From contig NZ_JAIUZR010000001.1 in NCBI RefSeq assembly GCF_020171465.1, forward strand, positions 1 to 64,000: a stretch of 64,000 nucleotides of DNA, given 5' to 3'. The notes beneath the pieces were generated by a model, which worked only from the letters and a program-made list of their open reading frames with translations, made no database searches and was not told the origin of the DNA. Below, one piece after another: positions 45,298 through 53,657 of this stretch. This DNA is from Lutimonas saemankumensis (GTDB lineage Bacteria > Bacteroidota > Bacteroidia > Flavobacteriales > Flavobacteriaceae). Made by a program: the position numbers and the translations under genes. How positions within the stretch are numbered: the first letter of the stretch is position 1; every line of letters begins with the position of its first letter.

Positions 45298-45325
45298 TTT
45301 GTACTATGTAATTTTATTAGGTTTG
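45298..45325 (+). promoter_or_regulatory. Bacteroidota-type promoter ahead of the GH31 gene
   Basis: TTTG at 45298-45301 and TAGGTTTG at 45318-45325 with a 16-base spacer (a little short). It suggests the GH31 gene is transcribed separately from the glg operon. Confidence 0.4.
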
Positions 45326-45371
45326 TAAGCTATGAAATGTTCTGCCATTTTAGCGGACAAAATGAAGATTT

Positions 45372-47777
45372 ATGATTTTAAATACAGAGCTGGAACACAA
45401 AGGGAATTTGTTTCCTTCCAAAGTAGTATCCTATAGAAAAGATGTAGATACTTTTTATTTTACCACTGATAACTATGTGGTTTTACAAGTAACCGTGAGA
45501 CGTGACAGTGTGATTCGTTTCAGATATAGTACGAAGACAATTTTTGACAATGATTTTTCGTATGCCATTACCAAATATGCCAGTGAAGGATACAATCACC
45601 TTGAACTGACTGAGGATGAAACGCATTATATCATTACCACTGCAAAATTGATATGTAAGATTTCAAAGACGGACCTTAGAAAGTCCATTTACGATGCGAA
45701 GGATGATAAATTAATTTGTGAAGATGAGCTTGGATTTCACTGGGAGGAAAGCTACGAATTTGGAGGCGATATTGTAAAGATGTCAAAAGTTTCTCAGGAC
45801 AGTGAAGCTTTTTACGGACTTGGAGATAAACCGGTACATATCAATTTAAAAGGCAAGAGGTTTGAGAACTGGGTAACTGATTCTTACGCTTACGGAAGGG
45901 ATACCGATCCAATTTATAAAACCATTCCTTTTTACGTTGGGCTTCACCATGAGAAGGCCTATGGAATATTTTTTGATAACACCTTCCGGTCTTATTTTGA
46001 TTTTTGCAGCGAAAGAAGAAATATTACAAGTTTCTGGGCCGAAGGTGGTGAAATGAATTATTATTTTATTTATGGACCTGCCATGACAGATGTGGTTGCT
46101 TCCTATACCGATCTTACGGGAAAACCTCATGAATTGCCCCCTTTATGGGCACTGGGCTACCATCAATGTAAATGGAGCTATTACCCGGAGTCAAATGTAA
46201 GAGCCATAACGAGCAAGTTTCGCGAATTGGAAATTCCATGCGATGCTATTTATCTCGATATCGATTATATGGATGGATTCAGATGTTTCACCTGGAATAA
46301 AGAACATTTTCCTGACCCGAAAAAGATGGTTAAAGACTTTGAAAAAGAAGGCTTTAAAACCATTGCCATAATTGATCCAGGTATTAAAATCGATATGAAT
46401 TATTCGGTTTTTCGTGAAGCTCTTGAGAAGGATTATTTTTGTAAAAGGGCAGACGGACCTTATATGAAAGGAAAAGTATGGCCGGGAGAATGTTTCTTCC
46501 CTGACTTTACCGATCCAGAGGTTCGTGACTGGTGGTCAGGACTCTACAAGGAACTAATTGAAGAAATCGGTGTAAAAGGAGTCTGGAATGATATGAACGA
46601 GCCAGCCGTAATGGAAGTTCCCGGGAAAACCTTTCCGAATGATGTAAGACATAACTATGATGGAAACAGGTGTAGTCACAGAAAGGCTCATAATATCTAT
46701 GGTATGCAAATGGCCAGGGCCACCTATCAAGGCTTAAAAAAGTTTTCTTATCCAAAGCGTCCCTTTGTGATTACCAGGGCGGCTTATTCAGGAACACAGC
46801 GTTATACTTCTACCTGGACAGGTGATAATGTTGCTACCTGGGACCATTTGAACATTGCCAATATACAGGCTCAAAGGCTTAGTATGTCAGGGTTTTCGTT
46901 TGTTGGATCAGATATTGGCGGTTTTGCCGAACAACCTAACGGAGAACTTTATGCAAGATGGATCCAGCTTGGAATGTTTCATCCTTTTTTCAGAACACAT
47001 TCTTCAGGTGATCATGGAGATCAGGAGCCTTGGGCGTTTGGATCAAACATTACGGATATCGTCCGTAAATTTATTGAGATCAGGTATCAGTTGCTTCCTT
47101 ATTTATATACTGCCTTCTGGAGATATGCTGAAGAAGGTATTCCCATTTTAAAGTCTCTTGTGTTGTTCGATCAGGAAGACCAGCATACGCATTACAGGAA
47201 CGATGAATTTATTTTTGGAGAAAAAATACTTGCCTGCCCTATAGCAGAACCAAATGCCAAGGGGAGAAGGATGTTCATTCCTCGCGGAGACTGGTATAAT
47301 TTCTGGGATAATGAAGTTTGGAAAGGAGGAGAAGAAGTCTGGGTGGATGCAGATTTGGATTCCATGCCGATATTTGTAAAAGCAGGAGCCATTATTCCGA
47401 AATACCCTGTTCAGCAATATGTAGGTGAAAAAGAGATCAAAGAGCTGGAGCTGGATGTGTATTATAAGGAGGGTAAGGAAACCTCACAGGTTTATGAAGA
47501 TGCCCATGATGGTTATGACTATAAAAAAGGAAGGTTTAGTTTAAGAGATTTTAAGTTGATTGGTAAAAAGAAGTCGCTTACCATCCAGCAGTTTAAGGCC
47601 GGTAAGTATATTACCCCGTATGAAACCTTTAAAATAAATATTAAGGGACTTCCTTTTAAAATTACCAAAATTGATATTGACCATGATCTCCTCGATTTGA
47701 AAAAGGTGAAAGTCAATGGCGATAACTCCTTTGTGATTGAAAAAGAATTCAACAGGCTGCATATTACAGGAAAATAA
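45372..47777 (+). CDS. Glycoside hydrolase family 31 alpha-glucosidase
   Basis: An 801-residue protein with no signal peptide, probably cytoplasmic. A beta-sandwich N-terminal domain (about residues 1-240) precedes the GH31 barrel. The nucleophile is the Asp in GVWNDMNEPAVM (about residue 414) and the acid/base the Asp in TSTWTGDNVATWDHL. GH31 enzymes release glucose from the non-reducing ends of maltose or short alpha-glucans; xylosidase specificity is possible but less likely beside glycogen genes. It lies 160 bases after glgB. A likely role is turnover of maltose and short glucans. Confidence 0.92.
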   Translation: MILNTELEHKGNLFPSKVVSYRKDVDTFYFTTDNYVVLQVTVRRDSVIRFRYSTKTIFDNDFSYAITKYASEGYNHLELTEDETHYIITTAKLICKISKTDLRKSIYDAKDDKLICEDELGFHWEESYEFGGDIVKMSKVSQDSEAFYGLGDKPVHINLKGKRFENWVTDSYAYGRDTDPIYKTIPFYVGLHHEKAYGIFFDNTFRSYFDFCSERRNITSFWAEGGEMNYYFIYGPAMTDVVASYTDLTGKPHELPPLWALGYHQCKWSYYPESNVRAITSKFRELEIPCDAIYLDIDYMDGFRCFTWNKEHFPDPKKMVKDFEKEGFKTIAIIDPGIKIDMNYSVFREALEKDYFCKRADGPYMKGKVWPGECFFPDFTDPEVRDWWSGLYKELIEEIGVKGVWNDMNEPAVMEVPGKTFPNDVRHNYDGNRCSHRKAHNIYGMQMARATYQGLKKFSYPKRPFVITRAAYSGTQRYTSTWTGDNVATWDHLNIANIQAQRLSMSGFSFVGSDIGGFAEQPNGELYARWIQLGMFHPFFRTHSSGDHGDQEPWAFGSNITDIVRKFIEIRYQLLPYLYTAFWRYAEEGIPILKSLVLFDQEDQHTHYRNDEFIFGEKILACPIAEPNAKGRRMFIPRGDWYNFWDNEVWKGGEEVWVDADLDSMPIFVKAGAIIPKYPVQQYVGEKEIKELELDVYYKEGKETSQVYEDAHDGYDYKKGRFSLRDFKLIGKKKSLTIQQFKAGKYITPYETFKINIKGLPFKITKIDIDHDLLDLKKVKVNGDNSFVIEKEFNRLHITGK

Positions 47778-47790
47778 TAAATGGTTTGCA

Positions 47791-47822
47791 AAAAAAAACT
47801 GTCCGGAAGGACAGTTTTTTTT
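47791..47822. terminator. Bidirectional terminator between GH31 and DUF6249 genes
   Basis: ACTGTCC and GGACAGT with a four-base loop, flanked by eight A before and eight T after, so it can work for both converging genes. Confidence 0.92.
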
Positions 47823-47845
47823 GTAGACTCTTTTCATTCTTTTTC

Positions 47846-48181
47846 TTATTCCTCAATCTTGTCTTTCTTTTCGATCATGGCGTTTGCTACAAGGAACAAA
47901 CCACCAAACAAGAAGATCATTGAAGGATAAGCTACTTCCTCATCCATAACCGTATAGGTTTCAATTAGTGAGGCAATGAGGATTCCTATTCCTATACCAA
48001 CCGCCAGCATACCAAATTTCAAAGTAAGATTGGACCTGTGGGTTTTTTTGGTTTGGAAAAGCGAGGCATCTGCACCTTTTTCAATTAATGCCATTCTTTC
48101 CTTGTTTCTTGTGCTAAGGAAAATATAAAAGACACCAAAAATTGATGCGAATACTATTAACGGGATCAATACTGCTTCCAT
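47846..48181 (-). CDS. DUF6249-like small membrane protein
   Basis: A 111-residue inner-membrane protein with an N-terminal helix (about residues 4-22), a cytoplasmic basic segment (RNKERMALIEKGADASLF) and two further helices near residues 55-70 and 85-103. The RxxRMALIEKGAD motif is typical of a family common in Bacteroidota. Function is unknown. It is divergent from the sigma factor gene. Confidence 0.8.
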   Translation of the reverse strand: MEAVLIPLIVFASIFGVFYIFLSTRNKERMALIEKGADASLFQTKKTHRSNLTLKFGMLAVGIGIGILIASLIETYTVMDEEVAYPSMIFLFGGLFLVANAMIEKKDKIEE

Positions 48182-48318
48182 GATAAAATGTTTTTTAGTT
48201 TAAATTAATTTCTTTCTAACTATGACGACAGGTTTAAAATTGTGGTTACACTTTTTTCTAAAAATTTTTTTTGACGTAACTTGTAACCTCATCTCCTAAT
48301 AAAGTGTCTTATAAGTAT

Positions 48319-48894
48319 ATGGATAAAAATGCTGATCAGGTCTATATCGAAAAGGTGTTAAAGGGTGACACGAATTCATTCGCATACTTAATCAACAAGT
48401 ATAAGGATATGACGTATACCCTCGCCATGAAGATTGTTAAGAATCATGAGGATGCTGAAGAAGTGGCTCAGGATAGTTTCTTAAAGGCTTATGAGAAACT
48501 CGATAGTTTTAAAGGAGATTCAAAGTTCTCAACCTGGTTGTATACAATTGTGTATCGAAATTCGATTACAAAAATCAGAAAGAAGAAAGTGGCTACTTCA
48601 GATATCGACGACTATGTAGTGGACAACTATTCAGAAGGAAGTGAATCTCCCCAGATAGATGCCATAAAAGGAGAGGAACGGAAGAAATATGTGAAGGAAG
48701 CCATTGACAGATTACCTGAAAAAGATGCCTATCTGGTAACACTTTTTTACATGAATGACAGTTCCATTGAAGAGATAGAAAAGATTACGGGCCTTACCCA
48801 GAGTAACATTAAGGTAAAACTCTTCAGGGCCAGAAAAAAACTGAATACAGAATTATCCTTTTTATTAAAGGAGGAAGTAAAGACAATATTATGA
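48319..48894 (+). CDS. RNA polymerase sigma factor, sigma-70/ECF family
   Basis: A 191-residue sigma factor. Region 2 (FAYLINKYKDMTYTLAMKIV through DAEEVAQDSFLKAYEKLDSFKGDSKFSTWLYTIVYRN) and region 4 (INDRLPEK-type start AIDRLPEKDAYLVTLFY and the helix-turn-helix ITGLTQSNIKVKLFRARKKL) are present without region 3. The frame opens with a GTG at 48304, but the ATG at 48319 gives the typical N-terminus. The next gene, a probable membrane anti-sigma factor, overlaps it by four bases (ATGA). Confidence 0.93.
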   Translation: MDKNADQVYIEKVLKGDTNSFAYLINKYKDMTYTLAMKIVKNHEDAEEVAQDSFLKAYEKLDSFKGDSKFSTWLYTIVYRNSITKIRKKKVATSDIDDYVVDNYSEGSESPQIDAIKGEERKKYVKEAIDRLPEKDAYLVTLFYMNDSSIEEIEKITGLTQSNIKVKLFRARKKLNTELSFLLKEEVKTIL

Positions 48895-49394
48895 AGGAAG
48901 AAAACAAAATAGATAAGTTGATTAGAGAGAGTTTGAAGGCTGAAAAACCCTCATTGGACTTTACGGATAAGATCATGAATCATATTGAAGCGAAAAACAG
49001 TAAAGAGGAATTAGCTCTTGGGTCATTGTTGAAAAGAACCTCAATGGAATCTCCTTCATTGAATTTTACAGACAGAGTGATGGCTCAAATAGAAAAGGCA
49101 AGCTCTTTAGTAGTTGAAAAACCCCTTATCAGCAAAAAGATATGGATACTTATAAGTGTTATTGTAGGATCGATTTTTACATATGTGTTATTGACAGGTG
49201 AAAAGAATGCTGCAGCTTCTGAAGCCATAGATGGAGCCGTACAAAAAGTAGGCGGGGCCTTTTCAAATTCATTGTCATTTGAGCTGCCGGCTTTACTTAC
49301 CTCTCCAATCTTCGGGCTTAGTATATTCGCTTTGAGTTCCTTGTTGTTTTTCGATTATTTTATGAGAAACAGGAAGGTATCGGTTAAGATTTAA
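48891..49394 (+). CDS. Probable membrane-anchored anti-sigma factor with duplicated motif
   Basis: A 167-residue protein with a cytoplasmic N-terminal half, a membrane helix (about residues 82-102), a short outer loop and a second hydrophobic helix (about 140-160). The N-terminal half carries a motif twice: PSLDFTDKIMNHIE (20-33) and PSLNFTDRVMAQIE (55-68). No zinc-binding HxxxCxxC motif is present, so it is not a classical ZAS anti-sigma factor. The role is inferred from the four-base overlap with the sigma gene and the topology. Confidence 0.7.
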   Translation: MKEENKIDKLIRESLKAEKPSLDFTDKIMNHIEAKNSKEELALGSLLKRTSMESPSLNFTDRVMAQIEKASSLVVEKPLISKKIWILISVIVGSIFTYVLLTGEKNAAASEAIDGAVQKVGGAFSNSLSFELPALLTSPIFGLSIFALSSLLFFDYFMRNRKVSVKI

Positions 49395-49416
49395 TAAATA
49401 GATTCACACAAACGAC

Positions 49417-49466
49417 CCCTCTTTTGAAGGCTGATTTTAAACAGTTAAAAAGAGGGTGTTTTTTTT
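49417..49466 (+). terminator. Terminator of the sigma/anti-sigma operon
   Basis: CCCTCTTTT pairs with AAAAGAGGG around a 22-base loop and is followed by a long T-run. Confidence 0.75.
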
Positions 49467-49486
49467 GAAATATTTTTTAAAAAACG

Positions 49487-49517
49487 TTTGTGATAATTCT
49501 AAAAACATTTATATTTG
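49487..49517 (+). promoter_or_regulatory. Consensus Bacteroidota promoter of tRNA-Asn
   Basis: TTTG at 49487-49490, a spacer of exactly 19 bases and TATATTTG at 49510-49517. This is an exact match to TTTG-N19-TAnnTTTG, 23 bases before the tRNA. Confidence 0.88.
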
Positions 49518-49540
49518 CACACCTCAAAACAAAATGAGAT

Positions 49541-49614
49541 TCCTCCTTAGCTCAGTTGGTTAGAGCATCTGACTGTTAATCAGAGGGTCCTTGGTTCGAG
49601 CCCAAGAGGAGGAG
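49541..49614 (+). tRNA. tRNA-Asn (GTT)
   Basis: A complete 74-base cloverleaf. The acceptor stem TCCTCCT pairs with AGGAGGA, the D-arm has AGCTCAGTTGGTTAGAGC, the anticodon GTT is at 49575-49577 in loop CTGTTAA, and the T-arm is CTTGG-TTCGAGC-CCAAG. CCA is not encoded. The discriminator base is G. Confidence 0.97.
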
Positions 49615-49620
49615 CTTTAA

Positions 49621-49649
49621 ACACCGACAAATGTCGGTGTTTTTTTTTT
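49621..49649 (+). terminator. Terminator of tRNA-Asn
   Basis: ACACCGACA pairs perfectly with TGTCGGTGT around a two-base minimal loop, followed by about ten T. From here to 49841 no gene is seen; an inverted repeat GGGTTTTT/AAAAACCC lies around 49782-49804. Confidence 0.92.
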
Positions 49650-49841
49650 GGACTTAGGTCTCTCCCAAGTCAAAGCGCCGGCCCACCCTCTTCACCAATA
49701 ACATCAACAAGATTTTTTCTTAACACTTGCTTGGAGTCGAACACATGATGTATATATTTTTCATTTGTGAATTCAATTTTAGGGTTTTTTAACTAGAAAA
49801 ACCCAGGTATAGATGTAGAGTAATCTTATAAAATTAGAATC

Positions 49842-50075
49842 ATGAAAACAAAAATCAAAAGTATTGTCGTATCATTAGTTTTAATATCGTTCTTTTTATC
49901 AAGCTGTGGAAGTAGTAATTCAACTTCTTCAAGTTCTCACAGAAGTGTCAATCACTACCATCATGGACATCCAAGGTATCTGGCCAATCCTTATTACGGA
50001 AGAGATGTTATAATTATCGATGATGGAATTGACGTCGATGAACCTATTGCAGTTCCATATAACGAGGAAGATTAA
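49842..50075 (+). CDS. Small His- and Ser-rich lipoprotein
   Basis: A 77-residue protein with a lipoprotein signal (VVSLVLISFFLSSC, Cys at about residue 22). The mature part starts with a run rich in Ser and Asn, then HRSVNHYHHGHP (four His within a short span, which could bind metal), and ends acidic (DDGIDVDEP). It is a stand-alone gene with its own terminator. I recognise no family. Confidence 0.75.
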   Translation: MKTKIKSIVVSLVLISFFLSSCGSSNSTSSSSHRSVNHYHHGHPRYLANPYYGRDVIIIDDGIDVDEPIAVPYNEED

Positions 50076-50105
50076 ACAGGTTTAACCAAAAATCACTACT
50101 ATAAA

Positions 50106-50140
50106 AGACACCGTGATCAAATGATCATGGTGTTTTTTTT
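50106..50140 (+). terminator. Terminator of the small lipoprotein gene
   Basis: ACACCGTGATCA pairs with TGATCATGGTGT (one G-T pair), two-base loop, then eight T. Confidence 0.9.
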
Positions 50141-50227
50141 ATGGATCAGCTTTTAATTTTTATACCTTTAGGGTCGGATTCATTTATTGGAATTCGATAA
50201 TAAAATAGATAATTAATAATCCTTACC

Positions 50228-51256
50228 ATGACACATTCAATTCAAATGTTAAAAACCATAATGATGGTTTTTGTAATGGCCTTTTTCCTAAGTTGCAATT
50301 CGGGCCCAAAATCTTCAGATAAAGAAAAAACAGACAAAGATATTGTTGAAAAATCTGATGAAAAGGAATCTGATTTTAAGATATCTCTTGCACAATGGTC
50401 CCTTCACAAGACATACTTTGGCGGGCCCATAACAGATTGGAGAGAATTTGCAAGGTTGATCAAGGAATCACCTGATTCGGTTTTAAAGGGAGAGGCAGAC
50501 CCAATGGATTTTCCGGAGTTGGCAGCTGGCTATGGAATTAAATCCATAGAGTTAGTCAACACCTTTTATTTTACGAAGGTAGAAGACATGGAGTACTGGT
50601 CAGAATTTAAACAGAAATGTGAAGATTCAGGCGTGTCGGTTGGATTGATCATGTGTGACCTGGTTGGTAACCTGGCGGACGCCGATCCACAGGTTCGGTT
50701 AAAAGCCGTTGAGGACCATTATAAATGGGTTGATCTGGCAGCATTTTTGGGTGCTAGATCCATTCGTGTCAATGCCGGAGGAGAAGGTACGGCCGAAGAA
50801 GTAGCCGCGAATGCTGTTGACGGGCTTTCAAAACTGGGTGTTTATGGCGCATCTAAAGGTATCAATATCATTGTTGAAAACCATGGGGGATATTCTTCTG
50901 ATGGTTCATGGCTTTCAGGTGTAATGAAAAAGATAGATATGGAAAACGTAGGGACCCTTCCCGATTTTGGAAACTTTTGTGTTAAATATGGCACGGACGG
51001 ATGTGAGGAATCCTATGACAAGTACAAGGGAATGGCTGAAATCATACCGTTTGCAAAAGGTGTCAGTGCCAAATCGAATCAATTTGATGAAAACGGTAAC
51101 GAGGTTAATTCTGATTATCTGAGGATTATGAAAATTGTAAAAGAGTCAGGATTCAAAGGTTATGTTGGTATTGAATACGAAGGTGTTGAACTTTCTGAAG
51201 ATGAGGGGATAAAAGCAACCAAGGCCTTACTTGAGAAAGTTTTTAATGAAATTTAG
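50228..51256 (+). CDS. Lipoprotein with sugar phosphate isomerase/epimerase-like TIM barrel
   Basis: A 342-residue protein. It has a lipoprotein signal (MMVFVMAFFLSC), a polar Lys/Asp/Glu linker to about residue 55, then an AP-endonuclease-2/xylose-isomerase-like TIM barrel. Barrel signs are ISLAQWSLHK, YGIKSIELVNTFYF, ARSIRVNAGGEG, INIIVENHGG with the metal-type Glu, LPDFGNF and YVGIEYEG with the Glu near the end. Such proteins isomerise, epimerise or hydrate sugars; an exported, lipid-anchored form suggests work on external sugars. A start at 50246 (MLKTIMM) is possible. It has a terminator of its own. Confidence 0.85.
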   Translation: MTHSIQMLKTIMMVFVMAFFLSCNSGPKSSDKEKTDKDIVEKSDEKESDFKISLAQWSLHKTYFGGPITDWREFARLIKESPDSVLKGEADPMDFPELAAGYGIKSIELVNTFYFTKVEDMEYWSEFKQKCEDSGVSVGLIMCDLVGNLADADPQVRLKAVEDHYKWVDLAAFLGARSIRVNAGGEGTAEEVAANAVDGLSKLGVYGASKGINIIVENHGGYSSDGSWLSGVMKKIDMENVGTLPDFGNFCVKYGTDGCEESYDKYKGMAEIIPFAKGVSAKSNQFDENGNEVNSDYLRIMKIVKESGFKGYVGIEYEGVELSEDEGIKATKALLEKVFNEI

Positions 51257-51265
51257 AAACAAAAA

Positions 51266-51297
51266 AAAGCACCTGATTTAGCAGGTGTTTTTTTTTG
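51266..51297 (+). terminator. Terminator of the TIM-barrel lipoprotein gene
   Basis: GCACCTG pairs with CAGGTGT-type bases around a six-base loop, flanked by eight A before and nine T after. Confidence 0.9.
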
Positions 51298-51320
51298 TTT
51301 ATTTGCTAAGTATTTAAAAC

Positions 51321-51328
51321 TAATTTTG
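51321..51328 (+). promoter_or_regulatory. Bacteroidota -7 box (TAATTTTG) for the DUF6174 gene
   Basis: TAATTTTG with an upstream TTTG at 51294-51297 (23-base spacer). It lies about 85 bases before the chosen start. Confidence 0.4.
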
Positions 51329-51412
51329 ATTTGTTCTTCAGGGACTTAAATTTTGCTAGTTGGCATGATTCGTGTATCTGATAGGCAGATGATCAATTTA
51401 ATTAGGTATAAA

Positions 51413-52189
51413 ATGGTGAATTATAAATTAATCTTGTTTTTTCTCGGATTCTTTGTATTCCTGTCATGTGATGATAATGGAAGTAATTTGACTGAACGTC
51501 AGGTTCAGTTGAATTTATTAAACAAAAACAAAGACGTTTGGGAAGCTCAAAATATAGATCACTATAAGCTCGATCAGTCCAAAGTTTGTTATTGCTATTT
51601 TGGAGATGTAGGGAATAACTGGAGCATTGAAATTAAGAATGCTCCGGATCAATTTATGATGTTCAATAACGATCTTGTTGATGAGCTGCCGGAATTCGCT
51701 TTATCTGTGGACCAACTATTTAATCAGATAGAGAGGGAGATAAATCGTGATCCTTTTCCATATAAACTGGAAGTTCGATATAATGAGGATTATGGATATC
51801 CTGAAATGTTCTCTGTAGACATAGATAAAAATATAGCTGATGAAGAATATAGTTTTATAAATACGAATTTCAAGACTCTCGAATGTGAATCCGGATCATT
51901 GACAGGAAAACTTGTTTTGAAGGGCATATGTATGAATTATGTTATCGAAGTAGTTCGTGGCGATGTGGATCCCGAATTAATTGAAGAGACCTGGATCAAT
52001 CCCTCAACAAATGATTCTTACAACAATGTTTTTGCCTTGGGAAGTTTGTGTGATTTTCCCGAATCCATAGAAGAAGGTGATGTATTTCAGTTTGATATAG
52101 TTACTGATAATTCACCTCAGTCCTGTGCCGTGTGCCAGGCTTACAGTCCTGTTCCTGAAAAGTCTTTACGAATAAAAGTATGTCAATAA
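51413..52189 (+). CDS. DUF6174-like lipoprotein
   Basis: A 258-residue protein with a lipoprotein signal (LILFFLGFFVFLSC). The segment NIDHYKLDQSKVCYCYFG followed later by PYKLEVRYNEDYGYPEMFSVDID matches the DUF6174 pattern (Trp-containing helix, Tyr, CxC, then the xYxxxYGYP segment). A Cys-rich C-terminal half (about residues 150-258) has paired cysteines, as in a disulfide-bonded secreted domain. Function is unknown. The ATG at 51413 is preferred over a TTG at 51353, whose extra residues are not signal-like. Confidence 0.75.
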   Translation: MVNYKLILFFLGFFVFLSCDDNGSNLTERQVQLNLLNKNKDVWEAQNIDHYKLDQSKVCYCYFGDVGNNWSIEIKNAPDQFMMFNNDLVDELPEFALSVDQLFNQIEREINRDPFPYKLEVRYNEDYGYPEMFSVDIDKNIADEEYSFINTNFKTLECESGSLTGKLVLKGICMNYVIEVVRGDVDPELIEETWINPSTNDSYNNVFALGSLCDFPESIEEGDVFQFDIVTDNSPQSCAVCQAYSPVPEKSLRIKVCQ

Positions 52190-52321
52190 AGGGATTCATA
52201 AATGCTCTGAATTATTAGTCAAAAAGCTTTGATGATTAGAATCATTTACTTCCTTGATTCGTATCATTTCTTATAAATCTTACTGTAGTTAATTTTATTA
52301 TCTAACTATAAACAGATTAAT

Positions 52322-53419
52322 ATGAAAAGTCTTTTAAACATTGCAGGAATAATTACCGTTGTGTTGTTCCTGTGGACATGCCAGGATGATGAAAATGAAC
52401 CTATATCTGAAAGTAAACTGGAATTTAGAGAGTTTACGAGTTTGTCCCTGAAGGATAACCCGATTGGAAACACTGATTTAAGAAAGATTCAAATTTACTT
52501 ACCCCGAGGTTATGAGAATAATCCTTCAAAAAAATACCCGGTTATCTATTTACTACATGGTCTTCCATTTACCAGCGAGTCATTTACTGACATTACGGAA
52601 TGGGACCCGTATATTGGTGGCAACAGCCCGTTCCAGATTTATCCCGATTTTCCTGATGAAGGATTCAGATCCTGGGTTGACGGTTTGATTTTGAGTGGCA
52701 AAATGAAATCCTCCATTCTAGTCATGCCCGATGCAGGTAGTGCCTATGGTTTTAGTTTTTATTCGAATTCAATTCTAAATGGAGGGTTTGAAGATTTTAT
52801 CGTAAAAGATGTAGTTAATTACATTGATGCAAATTACAGAACAGTATCCAATAAAGACGGAAGAGCCCTAATCGGGTTCTCACAGGGAGGATATGGCGCG
52901 GTGAAATTAGGTATGAAGCATTCAGATGTCTTTAGTGTTGTTGCAGGTCATAGCGGAGCCTTGTATCTGGATGGATTTTTTGGGATGGGGGCTTTGATTA
53001 TAGCTGAAAACCCTGACGGCTTAAAGGGCCCGGATCCCAACAAATTCTTTACCAGTGCAGCCTATGCGATGAGTTCTGCCTGGTCACCCAATATAGGTAA
53101 TCCTCCCTTTATGGTTGATTTTCCATTTGAATATCCATCAGGAGATGTAGTCCCTGCAGTGAGAGAGCGCTGGTTAAAAAACTGTGCATTTAATTTGCTG
53201 GATGATTATCTTGATGGAATAAATTCTTTGAACGGTGTTTATTTGGATTGTGGCACCCTCGATGAACTTCAAATGACTGCTATGGTTGAGGCTTTTGTTG
53301 CCAAATTAGATGTTGCCGGAGTAGATTATAACTATGAAACTTTTGAGGGAGGGCATTTTGATAAGATGTTTTCAAGACTTGAAAGATCTCTGACTTTTGC
53401 TTCTTCAAATTTGAATTGA
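52322..53419 (+). CDS. Lipoprotein esterase (esterase D-like alpha/beta hydrolase)
   Basis: A 365-residue protein with a lipoprotein-like signal ending at the Cys of LFLWTC. The alpha/beta-hydrolase domain has PVIYLLHGLP (oxyanion region), the nucleophile elbow GFSQGGYGAV with the Ser, an Asp in DCGTLDEL and the His in EGGHFDKM. It resembles the putative esterase family that includes feruloyl and acetyl-xylan esterases and S-formylglutathione hydrolase. The secreted location and a GH16 neighbour suggest action on polysaccharide substituents (inference). Confidence 0.85.
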   Translation: MKSLLNIAGIITVVLFLWTCQDDENEPISESKLEFREFTSLSLKDNPIGNTDLRKIQIYLPRGYENNPSKKYPVIYLLHGLPFTSESFTDITEWDPYIGGNSPFQIYPDFPDEGFRSWVDGLILSGKMKSSILVMPDAGSAYGFSFYSNSILNGGFEDFIVKDVVNYIDANYRTVSNKDGRALIGFSQGGYGAVKLGMKHSDVFSVVAGHSGALYLDGFFGMGALIIAENPDGLKGPDPNKFFTSAAYAMSSAWSPNIGNPPFMVDFPFEYPSGDVVPAVRERWLKNCAFNLLDDYLDGINSLNGVYLDCGTLDELQMTAMVEAFVAKLDVAGVDYNYETFEGGHFDKMFSRLERSLTFASSNLN

Positions 53420-53447
53420 AAATTTGACATTTTCAGTTATTGCAATC

Positions 53448-53480
53448 AAAAAAGGCACTTGTAAAAACAGGTGCTTTTTT
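53448..53480. terminator. Terminator of the esterase gene
   Basis: AAAAGGCACTTGT pairs with ACAGGTGCTTTT (one G-T pair) around a four-base loop, with T-run after. Confidence 0.88.
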
Positions 53481-53522
53481 ATTGGATTAAAAGATGAAAA
53501 ATATCCTAATTTAAAACGATTC

Positions 53523-53530
53523 TACTTTTG
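53523..53530 (+). promoter_or_regulatory. Bacteroidota -7 box (TACTTTTG) for the GH16 gene
   Basis: TACTTTTG matches TAnnTTTG but implies a leader of about 120 bases, which contains a stem-loop at 53574-53600 (CCTGTT pairing with AACAGG, extended by GATTT/AAATC). Confidence 0.35.
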
Positions 53531-53657
53531 TGAGCGTGACAGGTTTTTTATCTTTACGCTTTATGTTTCATAGCCTGTTTTGATTTGTAAAATCAACAGG
53601 GTTCAAACAAGATTTATCGTCCAAAAAAATCAATAGTAATCAATTATAACATAAGCA

